From positions 1 through 64,000 of the IMG/VR virus record IMGVR_UViG_3300042473_001265: a stretch of DNA of 64,000 bases. The stretch is one strand, 5' to 3'. Made by a program: the position numbers and the translations under genes. The notes under the pieces were generated by a model, which was not told where the DNA came from, did no database searches, and saw only the letters and a program-made list of their open reading frames with translations. The DNA is from a virus. Positions 15,828-23,159 of the stretch are shown here, piece after piece (within the stretch, counting starts at the first letter, position 1; each line of letters opens with the position of its first letter).

Positions 15828-16177
15828 ACGGATGGACTACAATTGAAAAAGTTCGCAGACTTGAGCAAGAAGTTGATAAGCTCGGACTTAAATTTGCCAG
15901 ATACCCACACGGTGACTGGACCGAAAATCACAACGCACTTAGCCTTATGCCCAAAGACACAGAATCGTTGCCTATATACAGCAGAGATGCTTCGATATAT
16001 GCCGGAAGTTTGGAGGGGGTAGAACATTGGCTAAAGGGAGTTGCGTGGGCTCGTGAATACGATCTTATGTTGGGAGTATCGACCAGCAAAAAACGAGATC
16101 GTAAAGAACAAGACCAGCGCAATAAACACACCTTGAGTCGTGTGCGCGGTGAAACAGTAGTGCAAAAAGAGCAGTGA
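15824..16177 (+). CDS. Unknown phage protein
   Basis: 117 residues. Begins with a helix (TTIEKVRRLEQEVDKLGL), central ARYPHGDW and YSRDASIYAGSLEGVEHWLKG, and a very basic tail (KKRDRKEQDQRNKHTLSRVR). I recognise it only as a hypothetical type in T4-like phages. Confidence 0.6.
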   Translation: MNGWTTIEKVRRLEQEVDKLGLKFARYPHGDWTENHNALSLMPKDTESLPIYSRDASIYAGSLEGVEHWLKGVAWAREYDLMLGVSTSKKRDRKEQDQRNKHTLSRVRGETVVQKEQ

Positions 16178-16208
16178 CAATTTTTCATTGAACTAAACAG
16201 GAGACAAA

Positions 16209-16559
16209 ATGGGACTAGACATGAATGCGTATGTGGCCAGTGGACCCGATCAAGAGGCCAGCTCGCGAGAACTGGCCTACTGGCGCAAGCATCCTAATCT
16301 GCATGGCTGGATGGAACAACTCGCTAAATCAAAAAATCTACAGTACGGCTCATTTAACGGCGTTGAACTAGAACTGACCTGGGCAGACATTGATGCACTG
16401 GAGCAGGCAGTGACGCATAAGCAATTGCCGGGCACTGGTGGGTTCTTTTTTGGCCGCGATGCTGATGAACATTATCGAGAAAAAGATCTTGAATTTATCA
16501 AGGCTGCTCGTGCAGAACTGTTTCTGGGCCTGCGAGTGTTTTACAACTCAAGTTGGTAA
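16209..16559 (+). CDS. Conserved phage protein with YWRKH motif
   Basis: 116 residues; ACAGGAGAC ribosome site. Begins MGLDMNAYV, then ELAYWRKHPNLHGWMEQL and GTGGFFFGRDADEHYREKD, and ends VFYNSSW. This pattern (GLDM.AY, YWRKH..LHGWM, GFFFG) is a small family widespread in phages and a few bacteria with no known biochemical role that I can name. Confidence 0.7.
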   Translation: MGLDMNAYVASGPDQEASSRELAYWRKHPNLHGWMEQLAKSKNLQYGSFNGVELELTWADIDALEQAVTHKQLPGTGGFFFGRDADEHYREKDLEFIKAARAELFLGLRVFYNSSW

Positions 16560-16738
16560 TGCCCATGTCAAAATACACCATTGAGCAGGACGAAGAGACC
16601 GACATGTATCATGTGGTATCGTGGACAGCCGATCCAGTGGGTCGCACCGGATCAATCTTGGCCCGCTTTCACACCTACCGCAGTGCAGTTGAATACATGC
16701 TGGACCAAGGACTAGTAACAGACAAGGACGAACAATGA
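16559..16738 (+). CDS. Small protein of unknown function
   Basis: 59 residues; ATG 16559 overlaps the previous TAA by one base. Contains KYTIEQDEETDMYHVVSW and HTYRSAVEYML, consistent with one small alpha/beta domain. Overlaps the next gene by 4 bases. Confidence 0.55.
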   Translation: MPMSKYTIEQDEETDMYHVVSWTADPVGRTGSILARFHTYRSAVEYMLDQGLVTDKDEQ

Positions 16739-16863
16739 TCAAACTTATTACGGGATTTGTGTTGGGTATGGTTGTGAGCCAAGTTGGATTTGGTGGAATT
16801 GCCAAAATTCTGGACAACTCGGTTGAACGGGCCAAGACCCAAGTGGATATTTTAGCCAAGTGA
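16735..16863 (+). CDS. 42-residue membrane-associated peptide
   Basis: MIKLITGFVLGMVVSQVGFG has a hydrophobic, glycine-punctuated N-terminus followed by an amphipathic helix (KILDNSVERAKTQVDIL). It starts by ATGA overlap with the gene before. Very small proteins of this pattern are common in T4-like marine phages; from memory they are conserved but have no known function. Confidence 0.55.
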   Translation: MIKLITGFVLGMVVSQVGFGGIAKILDNSVERAKTQVDILAK

Positions 16864-16891
16864 TTTTGGCAAACCGGAATACAAATTATGG

Positions 16892-16920
16892 TTGACCATT
16901 TATTACAAATCAACTATAAT
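16892..16920 (+). promoter_or_regulatory. Early promoter (TTGACC-N17-TATAAT)
   Basis: -35 16892-16897, -10 16915-16920; about 60-base leader to ATG 16990. Confidence 0.75.
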
Positions 16921-16989
16921 ATGTATATGTGTTAGGAAATGAGTCTTAACATATTTTTAAACTTAGATAGGCAACTTTAAAGGCAATTT

Positions 16990-17337
16990 ATGACAAACGA
17001 AAAGACATTCACGGTAGTTGGTACAGCAAAAAACGCAGACGGTACTGTCAAGGCCCGTTTTGCAAATGACTTGGTATCTCGTATCAAGATTTTGAACAAA
17101 GCAGGCTGCACGGATATCAACCTGCAAGAACTGCCACACGCAATGACCAAGTTGGAAGCTCTACAGTTTCTGACCGCACAAGGCGTGGCGGGCGACGCCG
17201 GCTATGCAGTAGCCAACAAGCTGTCTGAAAAGACAAAAATCGCCAAGCGTGGCGAAGTCAAAATGACTGGCAAACCTGTCAAGGCTGTCAAGTCCAAGCT
17301 CACTGCTGAACAGTTGCTGGAACAAGCCAGCGCCTAA
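16990..17337 (+). CDS. Abundant-type small phage protein
   Basis: 115 residues. Strand-rich start (KTFTVVGTAKNADGTVKARF), helical middle (LVSRIKILNKAGCTDINLQEL) and Lys-rich tail. Monocistronic: own promoter before and strong terminator behind, which suggests high expression. Function unknown. Confidence 0.6.
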   Translation: MTNEKTFTVVGTAKNADGTVKARFANDLVSRIKILNKAGCTDINLQELPHAMTKLEALQFLTAQGVAGDAGYAVANKLSEKTKIAKRGEVKMTGKPVKAVKSKLTAEQLLEQASA

Positions 17338-17354
17338 GCAGACACTGGGTACAT

Positions 17355-17380
17355 AAAAAAGCGGCTTCGGTCGCTTTTTT
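17355..17380 (+). terminator. Rho-independent terminator with UUCG tetraloop
   Basis: AAAAAAGCG / CGCTTTTTT stem closed by G-CTTCGG-T, a stable UUCG-type loop; it can work in both directions. Confidence 0.9.
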
Positions 17381-17407
17381 ATTTTGTTCAAACTGATAAC
17401 TAATGCT

Positions 17408-17647
17408 ATGCTAGAAGATGACACAGACCTAACTGACGATTTAAAAATCCAAATGCTTGGACTAATGTATGTACTTTATGAACACGGCATTGCCGAAGTA
17501 CACATGGGCGGGCTGTTGCGCATTTTGGGAGTGCCAGATGACCTGTCATTGCAGTGGGACGATCGGGTGTTGTGTCTAGATGAGAACTTTGCTAAGTATA
17601 TGAGCGACATGCAGTCGCAACAAAATACCGGCCAATTTCTACATTAA
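17408..17647 (+). CDS. Small acidic phage protein
   Basis: 79 residues from ATG 17408. Contains HGIAEVHMGGLLRILGVPDD, a segment (H..HVGGLLRLLGV-like) I recall from cyanophage hypotheticals of the same size. Acidic N-terminus. It overlaps the next gene by one base. Confidence 0.6.
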   Translation: MLEDDTDLTDDLKIQMLGLMYVLYEHGIAEVHMGGLLRILGVPDDLSLQWDDRVLCLDENFAKYMSDMQSQQNTGQFLH

Positions 17648-17892
17648 TGACCATACCATCATACAAAAGCACCACGGCAATTTATATCATAGCAGTGAGA
17701 GATGATAACGCTAAAGAAAAACTCAACCAATGGCTGGCCAGCAATCGCAATGCCAGTGCCAAAGTTGAGGATCATCGCCTACAAATTTATGACCAAAACA
17801 CCCTGAATCTTTTTACCGTAACTTGGTCACACAACATCAGCAACATTACCATTTGGGACTGTTGGAATCGGCGACATATCTATTTGAATTGA
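17647..17892 (+). CDS. Small protein of unknown function
   Basis: 81 residues. Strand-helix-strand pattern (AIYIIAVRDDNAKEKLNQWL, then RLQIYDQNTLNLFTVTW). The ending is a Trp-rich strand reminiscent of the small W-terminal proteins at 6476-10760. Function unknown. Confidence 0.5.
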   Translation: MTIPSYKSTTAIYIIAVRDDNAKEKLNQWLASNRNASAKVEDHRLQIYDQNTLNLFTVTWSHNISNITIWDCWNRRHIYLN

Positions 17893-17893
17893 C

Positions 17894-17922
17894 TTGACTT
17901 CTGTGAAAAAATCAGGTATACT
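17894..17922 (+). promoter_or_regulatory. Early promoter (TTGACT-N17-TATACT)
   Basis: -35 17894-17899 overlapping the previous stop, -10 17917-17922; leader with AAAGGAAA before ATG 17969. Confidence 0.75.
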
Positions 17923-17968
17923 GTGAACAGTGTTAAGTAAAACACAAACTTTATAAAGGAAAATCAAA

Positions 17969-18157
17969 ATGACACAACACGAAACAATCGTAGCCGCTTA
18001 TGAATCTTACATCTCTGAAAACGAGAAGTTCACCACCAAAGGTGTAAAAGCTGCGGCTGCTCGGGCTAGAAAAGCTCTACAGGAAATGAGCAAAGGCATC
18101 AAAGAACGCCGCAAAGAAATCACTGCCGAAAAAGAAGCAATGGCTGTTGCCAAGTAA
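17969..18157 (+). CDS. Histone H1-like (Hc1-type) DNA-binding protein
   Basis: 62 residues. FTTKGVKAAAARARKALQEM and IKERRKEITAEKEA match the small Hc1-like family, in which a KGxKAAxxRxRKAxQE helix precedes a KExRKEI helix. Family members compact nucleoids in Chlamydia and occur in many bacteria and phages. Monocistronic, with strong promoter, ribosome site and a hairpin after the stop, so likely abundant. It could coat phage DNA or displace host nucleoid proteins. Confidence 0.7.
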   Translation: MTQHETIVAAYESYISENEKFTTKGVKAAAARARKALQEMSKGIKERRKEITAEKEAMAVAK

Positions 18158-18166
18158 ACTGCGCAG

Positions 18167-18190
18167 ATAACGGCAAAAACATGCCGTTAT
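18167..18190 (+). terminator. Hairpin after the histone-like gene
   Basis: ATAACGGCA / TGCCGTTAT, a perfect 9-base stem with a 6-base loop; the following T run is weak (TCTAATC), so it may be a terminator or an mRNA 3'-protecting hairpin. Confidence 0.6.
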
Positions 18191-18234
18191 TCTAATCAAA
18201 TGAGCAGAACAGGGTTGTTGGTACTAAGTATCTA

Positions 18235-18269
18235 ACGAACCTTTGTTCGTCTAATGTGGTCAGACCACA
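18235..18269 (+). promoter_or_regulatory. Two adjacent inverted repeats before the cell-wall hydrolase
   Basis: ACGAAC-CTTT-GTTCGT (18235-18250) and TGTGGTC-A-GACCACA (18255-18269), the second ending just before the AAAGGAGA ribosome site of ATG 18281. The second has a one-base centre, which suits a dimeric protein site better than an RNA hairpin. Either could time expression of a toxic hydrolase. Confidence 0.5.
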
Positions 18270-18280
18270 AAGGAGAAAAT

Positions 18281-18856
18281 ATGATAGCAGTAGCAGATCA
18301 TAATTTTAGTTACAGCAATTGGGTAATTAAAATTATCAGTTTAGTCGGTGTAGTTTTTGCATTGGTAGCAGTTACATCTTGGAAGTTGGACATGTTGTCG
18401 TTTGGACTGGAGTCTTCTCGATACGAGTTTGTTTCGGCCAGTGATCGGGCCAAACAGCTGGAGTGCCTAACACGCAATATTTACTATGAAGCAGCCTCAG
18501 AACCGTTTGAGGGCAAGGTCGCTGTGGCTCAGGTCACGCTGAATCGTGTGGAAAGTGGAAACTTTGCCAACACAGTATGCGGTGTGGTCTATGAAAAAAA
18601 TGTAGTTTACCAACGGGTCATTTGCCAGTTCTCTTGGTTCTGTGATGGCACATCGGTACACAAACCCATACACGCCGCAGCGTGGAATGAAAGTTACGAA
18701 GTAGCCAAGCGGGTGCTGTTGGAAAACTTTAGACTGCCTAGTCTTACCACAGCAGTGTATTATCACGCCGACTATGTAAATCCGCAATGGGGCAAACCCA
18801 AGGTTGCCAAAATTGGACGCCATATTTTTTATTCTGAAAAGGCACAAAAAACATGA
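18281..18856 (+). CDS. SleB-type cell-wall hydrolase with N-terminal membrane anchor
   Basis: 191 residues from ATG 18281 (strong AGGAGA site). Residues about 14-33 form a hydrophobic helix (signal anchor). Then LTRNIYYEAASEPFEGKVAV with catalytic-type Glu, AQVTLNRV, CQFSWFCDG, and a closing YYHADYVNPQW..KIGRHIFY, all hallmarks of the Hydrolase_2/SleB family that cleaves peptidoglycan. It is distinct from the GH19 enzyme at 46560, so the phage carries two wall hydrolases. The anchor suggests secretion through the host Sec route. Confidence 0.8.
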   Translation: MIAVADHNFSYSNWVIKIISLVGVVFALVAVTSWKLDMLSFGLESSRYEFVSASDRAKQLECLTRNIYYEAASEPFEGKVAVAQVTLNRVESGNFANTVCGVVYEKNVVYQRVICQFSWFCDGTSVHKPIHAAAWNESYEVAKRVLLENFRLPSLTTAVYYHADYVNPQWGKPKVAKIGRHIFYSEKAQKT

Positions 18857-19173
18857 TGTCTGAAAATGTAATGAACAAAATTCGTGAACAGGTGCAATCG
18901 TTTGTGACCATTCAACTCAGCAGGATCACAGCAGATACTCTGGGCTGGCTGGCTGCAATCTTGATTCATTTTTCAACCATTCCCACACTGTTGGCCTTGT
19001 TGAAAGGTGTAACTGATCGTACTCCAGGATTGGATATTGTGTTGTTTTTATGGACCGGATTGTTGTTGTTGTTCATACGAGCAGTGGTACTCAAAGACAT
19101 ACTCAATATCTTGACCATTGGCATAGGGTTCATACTACAAGCTGCGATAATGGCCGGTATTTTATTCAAGTAA
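18853..19173 (+). CDS. Three-helix membrane protein, conserved in T4-like phages
   Basis: 106 residues; ATGA overlap with the hydrolase. ITADTLGWLAAILIHFSTIPTLLALL then LDIVLFLWTGLLLLFIRAVV then LNILTIGIGFILQAAIMAGI give three membrane spans. Coupling to a wall hydrolase suggests a holin or envelope role, but I also remember this family as a stand-alone conserved protein of marine T4-like phages, so the role is open. Confidence 0.65.
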   Translation: MMSENVMNKIREQVQSFVTIQLSRITADTLGWLAAILIHFSTIPTLLALLKGVTDRTPGLDIVLFLWTGLLLLFIRAVVLKDILNILTIGIGFILQAAIMAGILFK

Positions 19174-19175
19174 AC

Positions 19176-19970
19176 ATGACACCAAAAAAACAAATCAATC
19201 ACATTGTCAAGTGGTTGAAGCAGTATGCCCGGAGTGCCAAAATTACCACTTTTGTGGTAGGAATCTCAGGCGGTATTGATAGCAGCGTGGTCAGCGCACT
19301 GTGCGCTCTTACAGGACTGCGAACCATTGTGGTACAGATGCCGATTCGTCAAGCCAAAAAACTCAACAATCGTAGCTCACTGCAAGCTGGGTGGTTGCTG
19401 GAACGCTACTCAAATGTCACACACATGAACATGGACTTGACCCGTATTTTCAATGCATTTGACACCAAGCTCAGTCCATTTTGTGCCGCTGACAACGGTG
19501 ATTATACCAGCACGTCTGAACTGGCATTTGCCAACAGTCGAGCCAGATTGAGAATGATGACTCTGTATCAAATTGCACAGGCGCATAATGGCCTGGTGGT
19601 GGGCACCGGCAATCGGGTAGAAGACTTTGGTGTGGGATTCTTTACCAAGTATGGTGATGGTGGTGTAGACATCAGCCCCATTGGTGACTGCATGAAAACA
19701 CAAGTCTGGGCCATGGCAGCAGAGCTGGGCATACCACAAGAGATCATTGACGCACCACCCACTGACGGACTCTGGGCAGACGGTCGTACCGACGAAAGTC
19801 AACTGGGCATGACCTATCCTGAACTGGAACTGGCCATGCGTCAAGACACATACTCAGAATTAGAACTGTATGCTACCACAGCAGAAAAGAAAAAGCTCAA
19901 ACAGTATCGTGAGATTCGCGCCAGAAACCTGCACAAGATGACGCCTATTCCGGTATGCAAACTGAGTTGA
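19176..19970 (+). CDS. nadE: NH3-dependent NAD+ synthetase
   Basis: 264 residues from ATG 19176. ISGGIDSS (30-37) is the ATP-pyrophosphatase P-loop. VVGTGNRVEDFGVGFFTKYG, GGVDISPIGDCMKTQVW and APPTDGLWADGRTDESQLG are diagnostic for NadE, which amidates deamido-NAD+ to NAD+ using ammonia. No glutaminase domain, and the length fits the ammonia-dependent form. It would raise NAD+ late in the pathway, for nucleotide metabolism or to counter NAD+-depleting host defences. Confidence 0.9.
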   Translation: MTPKKQINHIVKWLKQYARSAKITTFVVGISGGIDSSVVSALCALTGLRTIVVQMPIRQAKKLNNRSSLQAGWLLERYSNVTHMNMDLTRIFNAFDTKLSPFCAADNGDYTSTSELAFANSRARLRMMTLYQIAQAHNGLVVGTGNRVEDFGVGFFTKYGDGGVDISPIGDCMKTQVWAMAAELGIPQEIIDAPPTDGLWADGRTDESQLGMTYPELELAMRQDTYSELELYATTAEKKKLKQYREIRARNLHKMTPIPVCKLS

Positions 19971-19995
19971 CTCGTAATATCAATTTTGTTATAGT
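19967..19995 (+). promoter_or_regulatory. Early promoter (TTGACT-N17-TATAGT), near-leaderless geometry
   Basis: -35 19967-19972 overlapping the nadE stop, -10 19990-19995; predicted start 20002 within one base of ATG 20001. Confidence 0.65.
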
Positions 19996-20000
19996 TGTAC

Positions 20001-20222
20001 ATGACAGTAGTGAGATTAAACGCAATCAAGATAGACGCTGTGTTGACCATAGTTTCTAAACTGACTGCTCAAGGACTGCAACAACATGTGGATTTTGATT
20101 TTGCATACCATCCCGGGTGGGCCAGCAACTTCACCAATGAAACACAGCATGTGAATTTTAAATTCTACAACCAAGCACTTGCCACTTGGTTTGCAATGCA
20201 GTACAGCGGAATCACTGAGTAA
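20001..20222 (+). CDS. Small protein, possibly W-terminal family
   Basis: 73 residues from ATG 20001. Contains IVSKLTAQGLQQHVDFDFAY and ends NFKFYNQALATWFAMQYSG, resembling the endings of the proteins at 6476 and 10500. Function unknown. Confidence 0.5.
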   Translation: MTVVRLNAIKIDAVLTIVSKLTAQGLQQHVDFDFAYHPGWASNFTNETQHVNFKFYNQALATWFAMQYSGITE

Positions 20223-20247
20223 TTTTTATATCAAACAGGAGCAGGCA

Positions 20248-20667
20248 ATGGAATTGACACACGATACATGGGAACAAAATGAAGTGATGAGATTGTTAAA
20301 ATCGCAACCAGGTACGCAATATCAAGAAAGCAACAATAAAGAACGGGCTGTTATCCGTCACTGGGTATCCAACATGTTGCAGCAGGGTCTGGTCACTGTG
20401 GAATTTGTCAAGGCCGACGGATCTGTGCGTCAAATGCAGTGTACTCTTAATTCCAGATACATTCCAGTCTCACCAGAGCCATCACCAATAAAAAACAACA
20501 CAGCGCAGTCGGTTGACGGGATTGACCGCAAAAGCACTGTTACGGAAGATTCAGCAGAATACAAAGAAGCTACTGCTGTTCGAGTATATGACATTGAAGC
20601 AGCAGCCTGGCGCAGTTTCAGATACGATAGGTTACGCAAGATTTCCGCCACAGTGGACTTTCAATAA
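20248..20667 (+). CDS. SH3-beta-barrel-like phage protein (DUF2693 type)
   Basis: 139 residues from ATG 20248, with ACAGGAGCAGG upstream. VTVEFVKADGSVRQMQCTLN..YIP and, near the C-terminus, VRVYDIEAAAWRSFRYDRL form the two conserved blocks of a small SH3-like family common in T4-like phages (F.K.DG..R.M.CTL..., VWD.....WRSFR). Role not established. Confidence 0.7.
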   Translation: MELTHDTWEQNEVMRLLKSQPGTQYQESNNKERAVIRHWVSNMLQQGLVTVEFVKADGSVRQMQCTLNSRYIPVSPEPSPIKNNTAQSVDGIDRKSTVTEDSAEYKEATAVRVYDIEAAAWRSFRYDRLRKISATVDFQ

Positions 20668-20670
20668 ATA
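20663..20670 (+). promoter_or_regulatory. T4-like late promoter AATAAATA for IF-1
   Basis: By the T4 rule the start would be base 20676, exactly the A of the IF-1 ATG; no Shine-Dalgarno sequence is present. Confidence 0.65.
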
Positions 20671-20675
20671 CTCGA

Positions 20676-20894
20676 ATGGCAAAAGAAGAACCAATCAAGC
20701 TCGAAGGTAAAATTGTTGATGTATTACCCAACACCATGTATCGAGTCAAATTAGAAAATTTCGAAAATCCTGTACTGGCTGTGCTAAACGGCCGCATGCG
20801 ACAAAACAACATCAAAGTACTGCTGGGCGACGAAGTAGAATTGGAATTTAGTCAGTACGATCTAACCCGCGGTCGAATTACCCGGCGGCATTGA
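20676..20894 (+). CDS. infA: Translation initiation factor IF-1
   Basis: 72 residues, the exact length of bacterial IF-1. MAKEEPIKLEGKIVDVLPNT.YRV, VLNGRMRQNNIKVLLGDEV and YDLTRGRITRR follow the OB-fold of E. coli IF-1 block by block (PNT.FRV, GKMRKNYIRILTGD, YDLSKGRI). IF-1 occupies the ribosomal A site during initiation. Carriage by a phage is rare and known mainly from huge phages. It heads the run IF-1, radical SAM, SGNH-like. Its own start codon sits on the predicted late transcription start. Confidence 0.93.
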   Translation: MAKEEPIKLEGKIVDVLPNTMYRVKLENFENPVLAVLNGRMRQNNIKVLLGDEVELEFSQYDLTRGRITRRH

Positions 20895-20896
20895 GT

Positions 20897-22441
20897 ATGA
20901 ATCAATTTGTTGAATTGCAAGATCAATCAAAAAAAATATTATTTTTAGGCAACAACGACGAGTCAACTGACCATGAAGTATCCGGTTTGGGCGTACATAA
21001 CAGCATTGTCAATCACGGCTTGTTGACTGATCCTGAAGTTGTACCCAATGACCCCGGATACTATCACACCTCAGTGTCGGATATACCTTTTGGAAAATTG
21101 TTAGTATTTGCTCAACAGTTTGATATTATTGTGATGTTGGATCAACCGCAGGCACAGTGGACGCATTGGAAATGCTTGTCGGCTACATTTAAGCTAATGG
21201 TGCAGTTGGAAGAATTAAAAAAAGTTACCATTTTTAGAGAAAATGCCAATTCAAAGAAAATATTCTACTGGGAAGATTTAGTTTACAATAAAAATAAAAG
21301 TTTTTGTATCTATCCTTGGATCAATTTCAACAACACTGGCGACAAAATGGTGTTGTGTGCGCGATCTTCAAAAAAAGTAACCACAGTAGAACAGTTGCAA
21401 GACTGGTCCTCAGACCCCAACTATAATGTCATTCGTGACCTGATGTCGGAAGGCACTCGGCTGCCGGAACATTGCAGTGTCTGTTACAAATACGAGGATC
21501 TTGGTATTGAAAGCTACAGACAGTTTGAAACTTTGGATTGGGTTTCGCAACTGGACCTTGACTCTGTTGATGACTTGAAGAAAATTGAGCGACCTTATTA
21601 TTATGAAATATCATTGGGAAATCACTGCAACATCAAATGTAGAGGATGCCAGCCAGTGTTTAGTAATCCAATTGGAATCGAATCAAAAAAGTTCAACATT
21701 GTACCTCCGGCCAGACTTCAGTGGGATCCTGCTACTCCATCCATAGATCAAATTGACATCAACAAGCTAGACAAGAAAAGTCAAGTGTATTTTCAAGGTG
21801 GCGAGCCCACAATCATGCCCGAGGTGTTGGAATTTATGCAACGCTGTGTGGAGAAAAATAAAACAGATTTTCAACTGTCCATGTGTACCAATGGTGTCAA
21901 AATATCAGATAAGTTTCTAAAGTTGGTTTCTAATTTTTCCAACACAAATTTCAGTTTCAGCATTGACGGATTTGCTCATGTAAATGACTATTGGAGATCC
22001 GGAAGTCAATGGGACACAGTCATAGCCAATGCAAAGTTGTTGCAGTCGCAGGGACACTTTATCAGCATAAACACAGTGCCAGGAATATACAATGTGACCA
22101 ATCTACATCTGTTGTTTGAGTTCTTGGATCGTGAATTCCCGTTCACTGCTGTTTATTTGCAAATAAATTATTTGCCCTGGCAATCGGTATACAATCATCC
22201 CAACGCAGCCCTAGTGATGGAGTCTATGCAGCGATGTATGAATACTTCAACTTATCTGTCCAATGGAAAAAGTTGTAAAACTGCAATAGACAGCATATAT
22301 ACGCACTACTCTGGTAATCCAACTTGCAATATCAATGAACTTCGAGCATTTTTTAATTACAACGACCAATTGGATCGAGCAAGAGGAGTTCGCTTGGCTG
22401 ATTACATTCCTGAACTAGAAGCTGTTAGAAATTTAATATAA
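20897..22441 (+). CDS. Radical SAM protein
   Basis: 514 residues from ATG 20897. C244-NIK-C248-RG-C251 is the CxxxCxxC 4Fe-4S motif; QGGEPTIMPEV is the GGE-like SAM-binding segment. The N-terminal half holds SFCIYPWINFNNTGDK..LCARS and EHCSVCY, Cys clusters like those of SPASM/twitch auxiliary cluster domains, here placed before the radical domain. Large phages and marine bacteria carry such proteins; substrate unknown. Coupled to IF-1 upstream and, with one-base overlap, to the SGNH-like gene downstream. Confidence 0.85.
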   Translation: MNQFVELQDQSKKILFLGNNDESTDHEVSGLGVHNSIVNHGLLTDPEVVPNDPGYYHTSVSDIPFGKLLVFAQQFDIIVMLDQPQAQWTHWKCLSATFKLMVQLEELKKVTIFRENANSKKIFYWEDLVYNKNKSFCIYPWINFNNTGDKMVLCARSSKKVTTVEQLQDWSSDPNYNVIRDLMSEGTRLPEHCSVCYKYEDLGIESYRQFETLDWVSQLDLDSVDDLKKIERPYYYEISLGNHCNIKCRGCQPVFSNPIGIESKKFNIVPPARLQWDPATPSIDQIDINKLDKKSQVYFQGGEPTIMPEVLEFMQRCVEKNKTDFQLSMCTNGVKISDKFLKLVSNFSNTNFSFSIDGFAHVNDYWRSGSQWDTVIANAKLLQSQGHFISINTVPGIYNVTNLHLLFEFLDREFPFTAVYLQINYLPWQSVYNHPNAALVMESMQRCMNTSTYLSNGKSCKTAIDSIYTHYSGNPTCNINELRAFFNYNDQLDRARGVRLADYIPELEAVRNLI

Positions 22442-23151
22442 TGTTTAATCTGTCAGATAAAAAAATAGTAAGTTTTGGTGACAGTTTTGTGTTCGGATCC
22501 GAGCAACAACACAACAATGATGGGTCGTTGGGATGGATTGGCAGAGCTGCAACTAGACTAGGTGTTGCGTACAAAACATTTTCTATTCCCGGGTGTGGCA
22601 ACGATCATATTGCTCGACAGATATATTCATATGTTGCAAATAATCCGGTGGAGGACACACTGGCAGTAATTAATTGGACCTGGTGTAGCCGATGGGACTT
22701 TTACATTGGACAAGCCGAAACATGGATTACACTGGGCCCAACTTGTGTTCCGGAAAAACTAAAAGATCTTGTATCACACACGCAGGCAGAAGACATGATA
22801 GATTTTTATAAACATCGTGCTAACAGTAGTATTCTGTGGAACAAGTTTAGAAACTTACAGACCATATTTGCTGTGCAATCATATTTAAAAAGTAAAAATA
22901 TCAACAGTATACAAACATATATGGATTATATGATGTTTGACCAAGAATATGATATTCATTCTCCTGACTATGTAAAAGAATTACAAGCATTGGTCAAACC
23001 AAACTTAGAACTGTTTGAAGGTCAAAATTTTATTGACTGGAGTTATAACAAGGGATTTGAGGTTACCAAAGTTGGCCTGCATCCGCTTGAAGATGCACAT
23101 ATTGCAGCTTGTGAGTTGTGGATAGATAGATATGCACAAGCGTTGGACTAA
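22441..23151 (+). CDS. SGNH-hydrolase-like protein (copy 1)
   Basis: 236 residues. KIVSFGDSFVFGSEQ contains GDS, the catalytic Ser block of SGNH/GDSL hydrolases. GCGNDHIARQI gives the Gly/Asn block, VINWTWCSRWD a third, and GLHPLEDAHIAACELW holds the terminal D/H-like block (H.LEDAH). Related to the protein at 41141. Members of the wider family remove or add acyl groups on glycans; placement after a radical SAM gene suggests a modification pathway, substrate unknown. Confidence 0.75.
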   Translation: MFNLSDKKIVSFGDSFVFGSEQQHNNDGSLGWIGRAATRLGVAYKTFSIPGCGNDHIARQIYSYVANNPVEDTLAVINWTWCSRWDFYIGQAETWITLGPTCVPEKLKDLVSHTQAEDMIDFYKHRANSSILWNKFRNLQTIFAVQSYLKSKNINSIQTYMDYMMFDQEYDIHSPDYVKELQALVKPNLELFEGQNFIDWSYNKGFEVTKVGLHPLEDAHIAACELWIDRYAQALD

Positions 23152-23154
23152 ATA
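23147..23154 (+). promoter_or_regulatory. T4-like late promoter ACTAAATA for the SOD gene
   Basis: Predicted start 23160 is exactly the A of the SOD ATG. Confidence 0.6.
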
Positions 23155-23159
23155 TTGGC

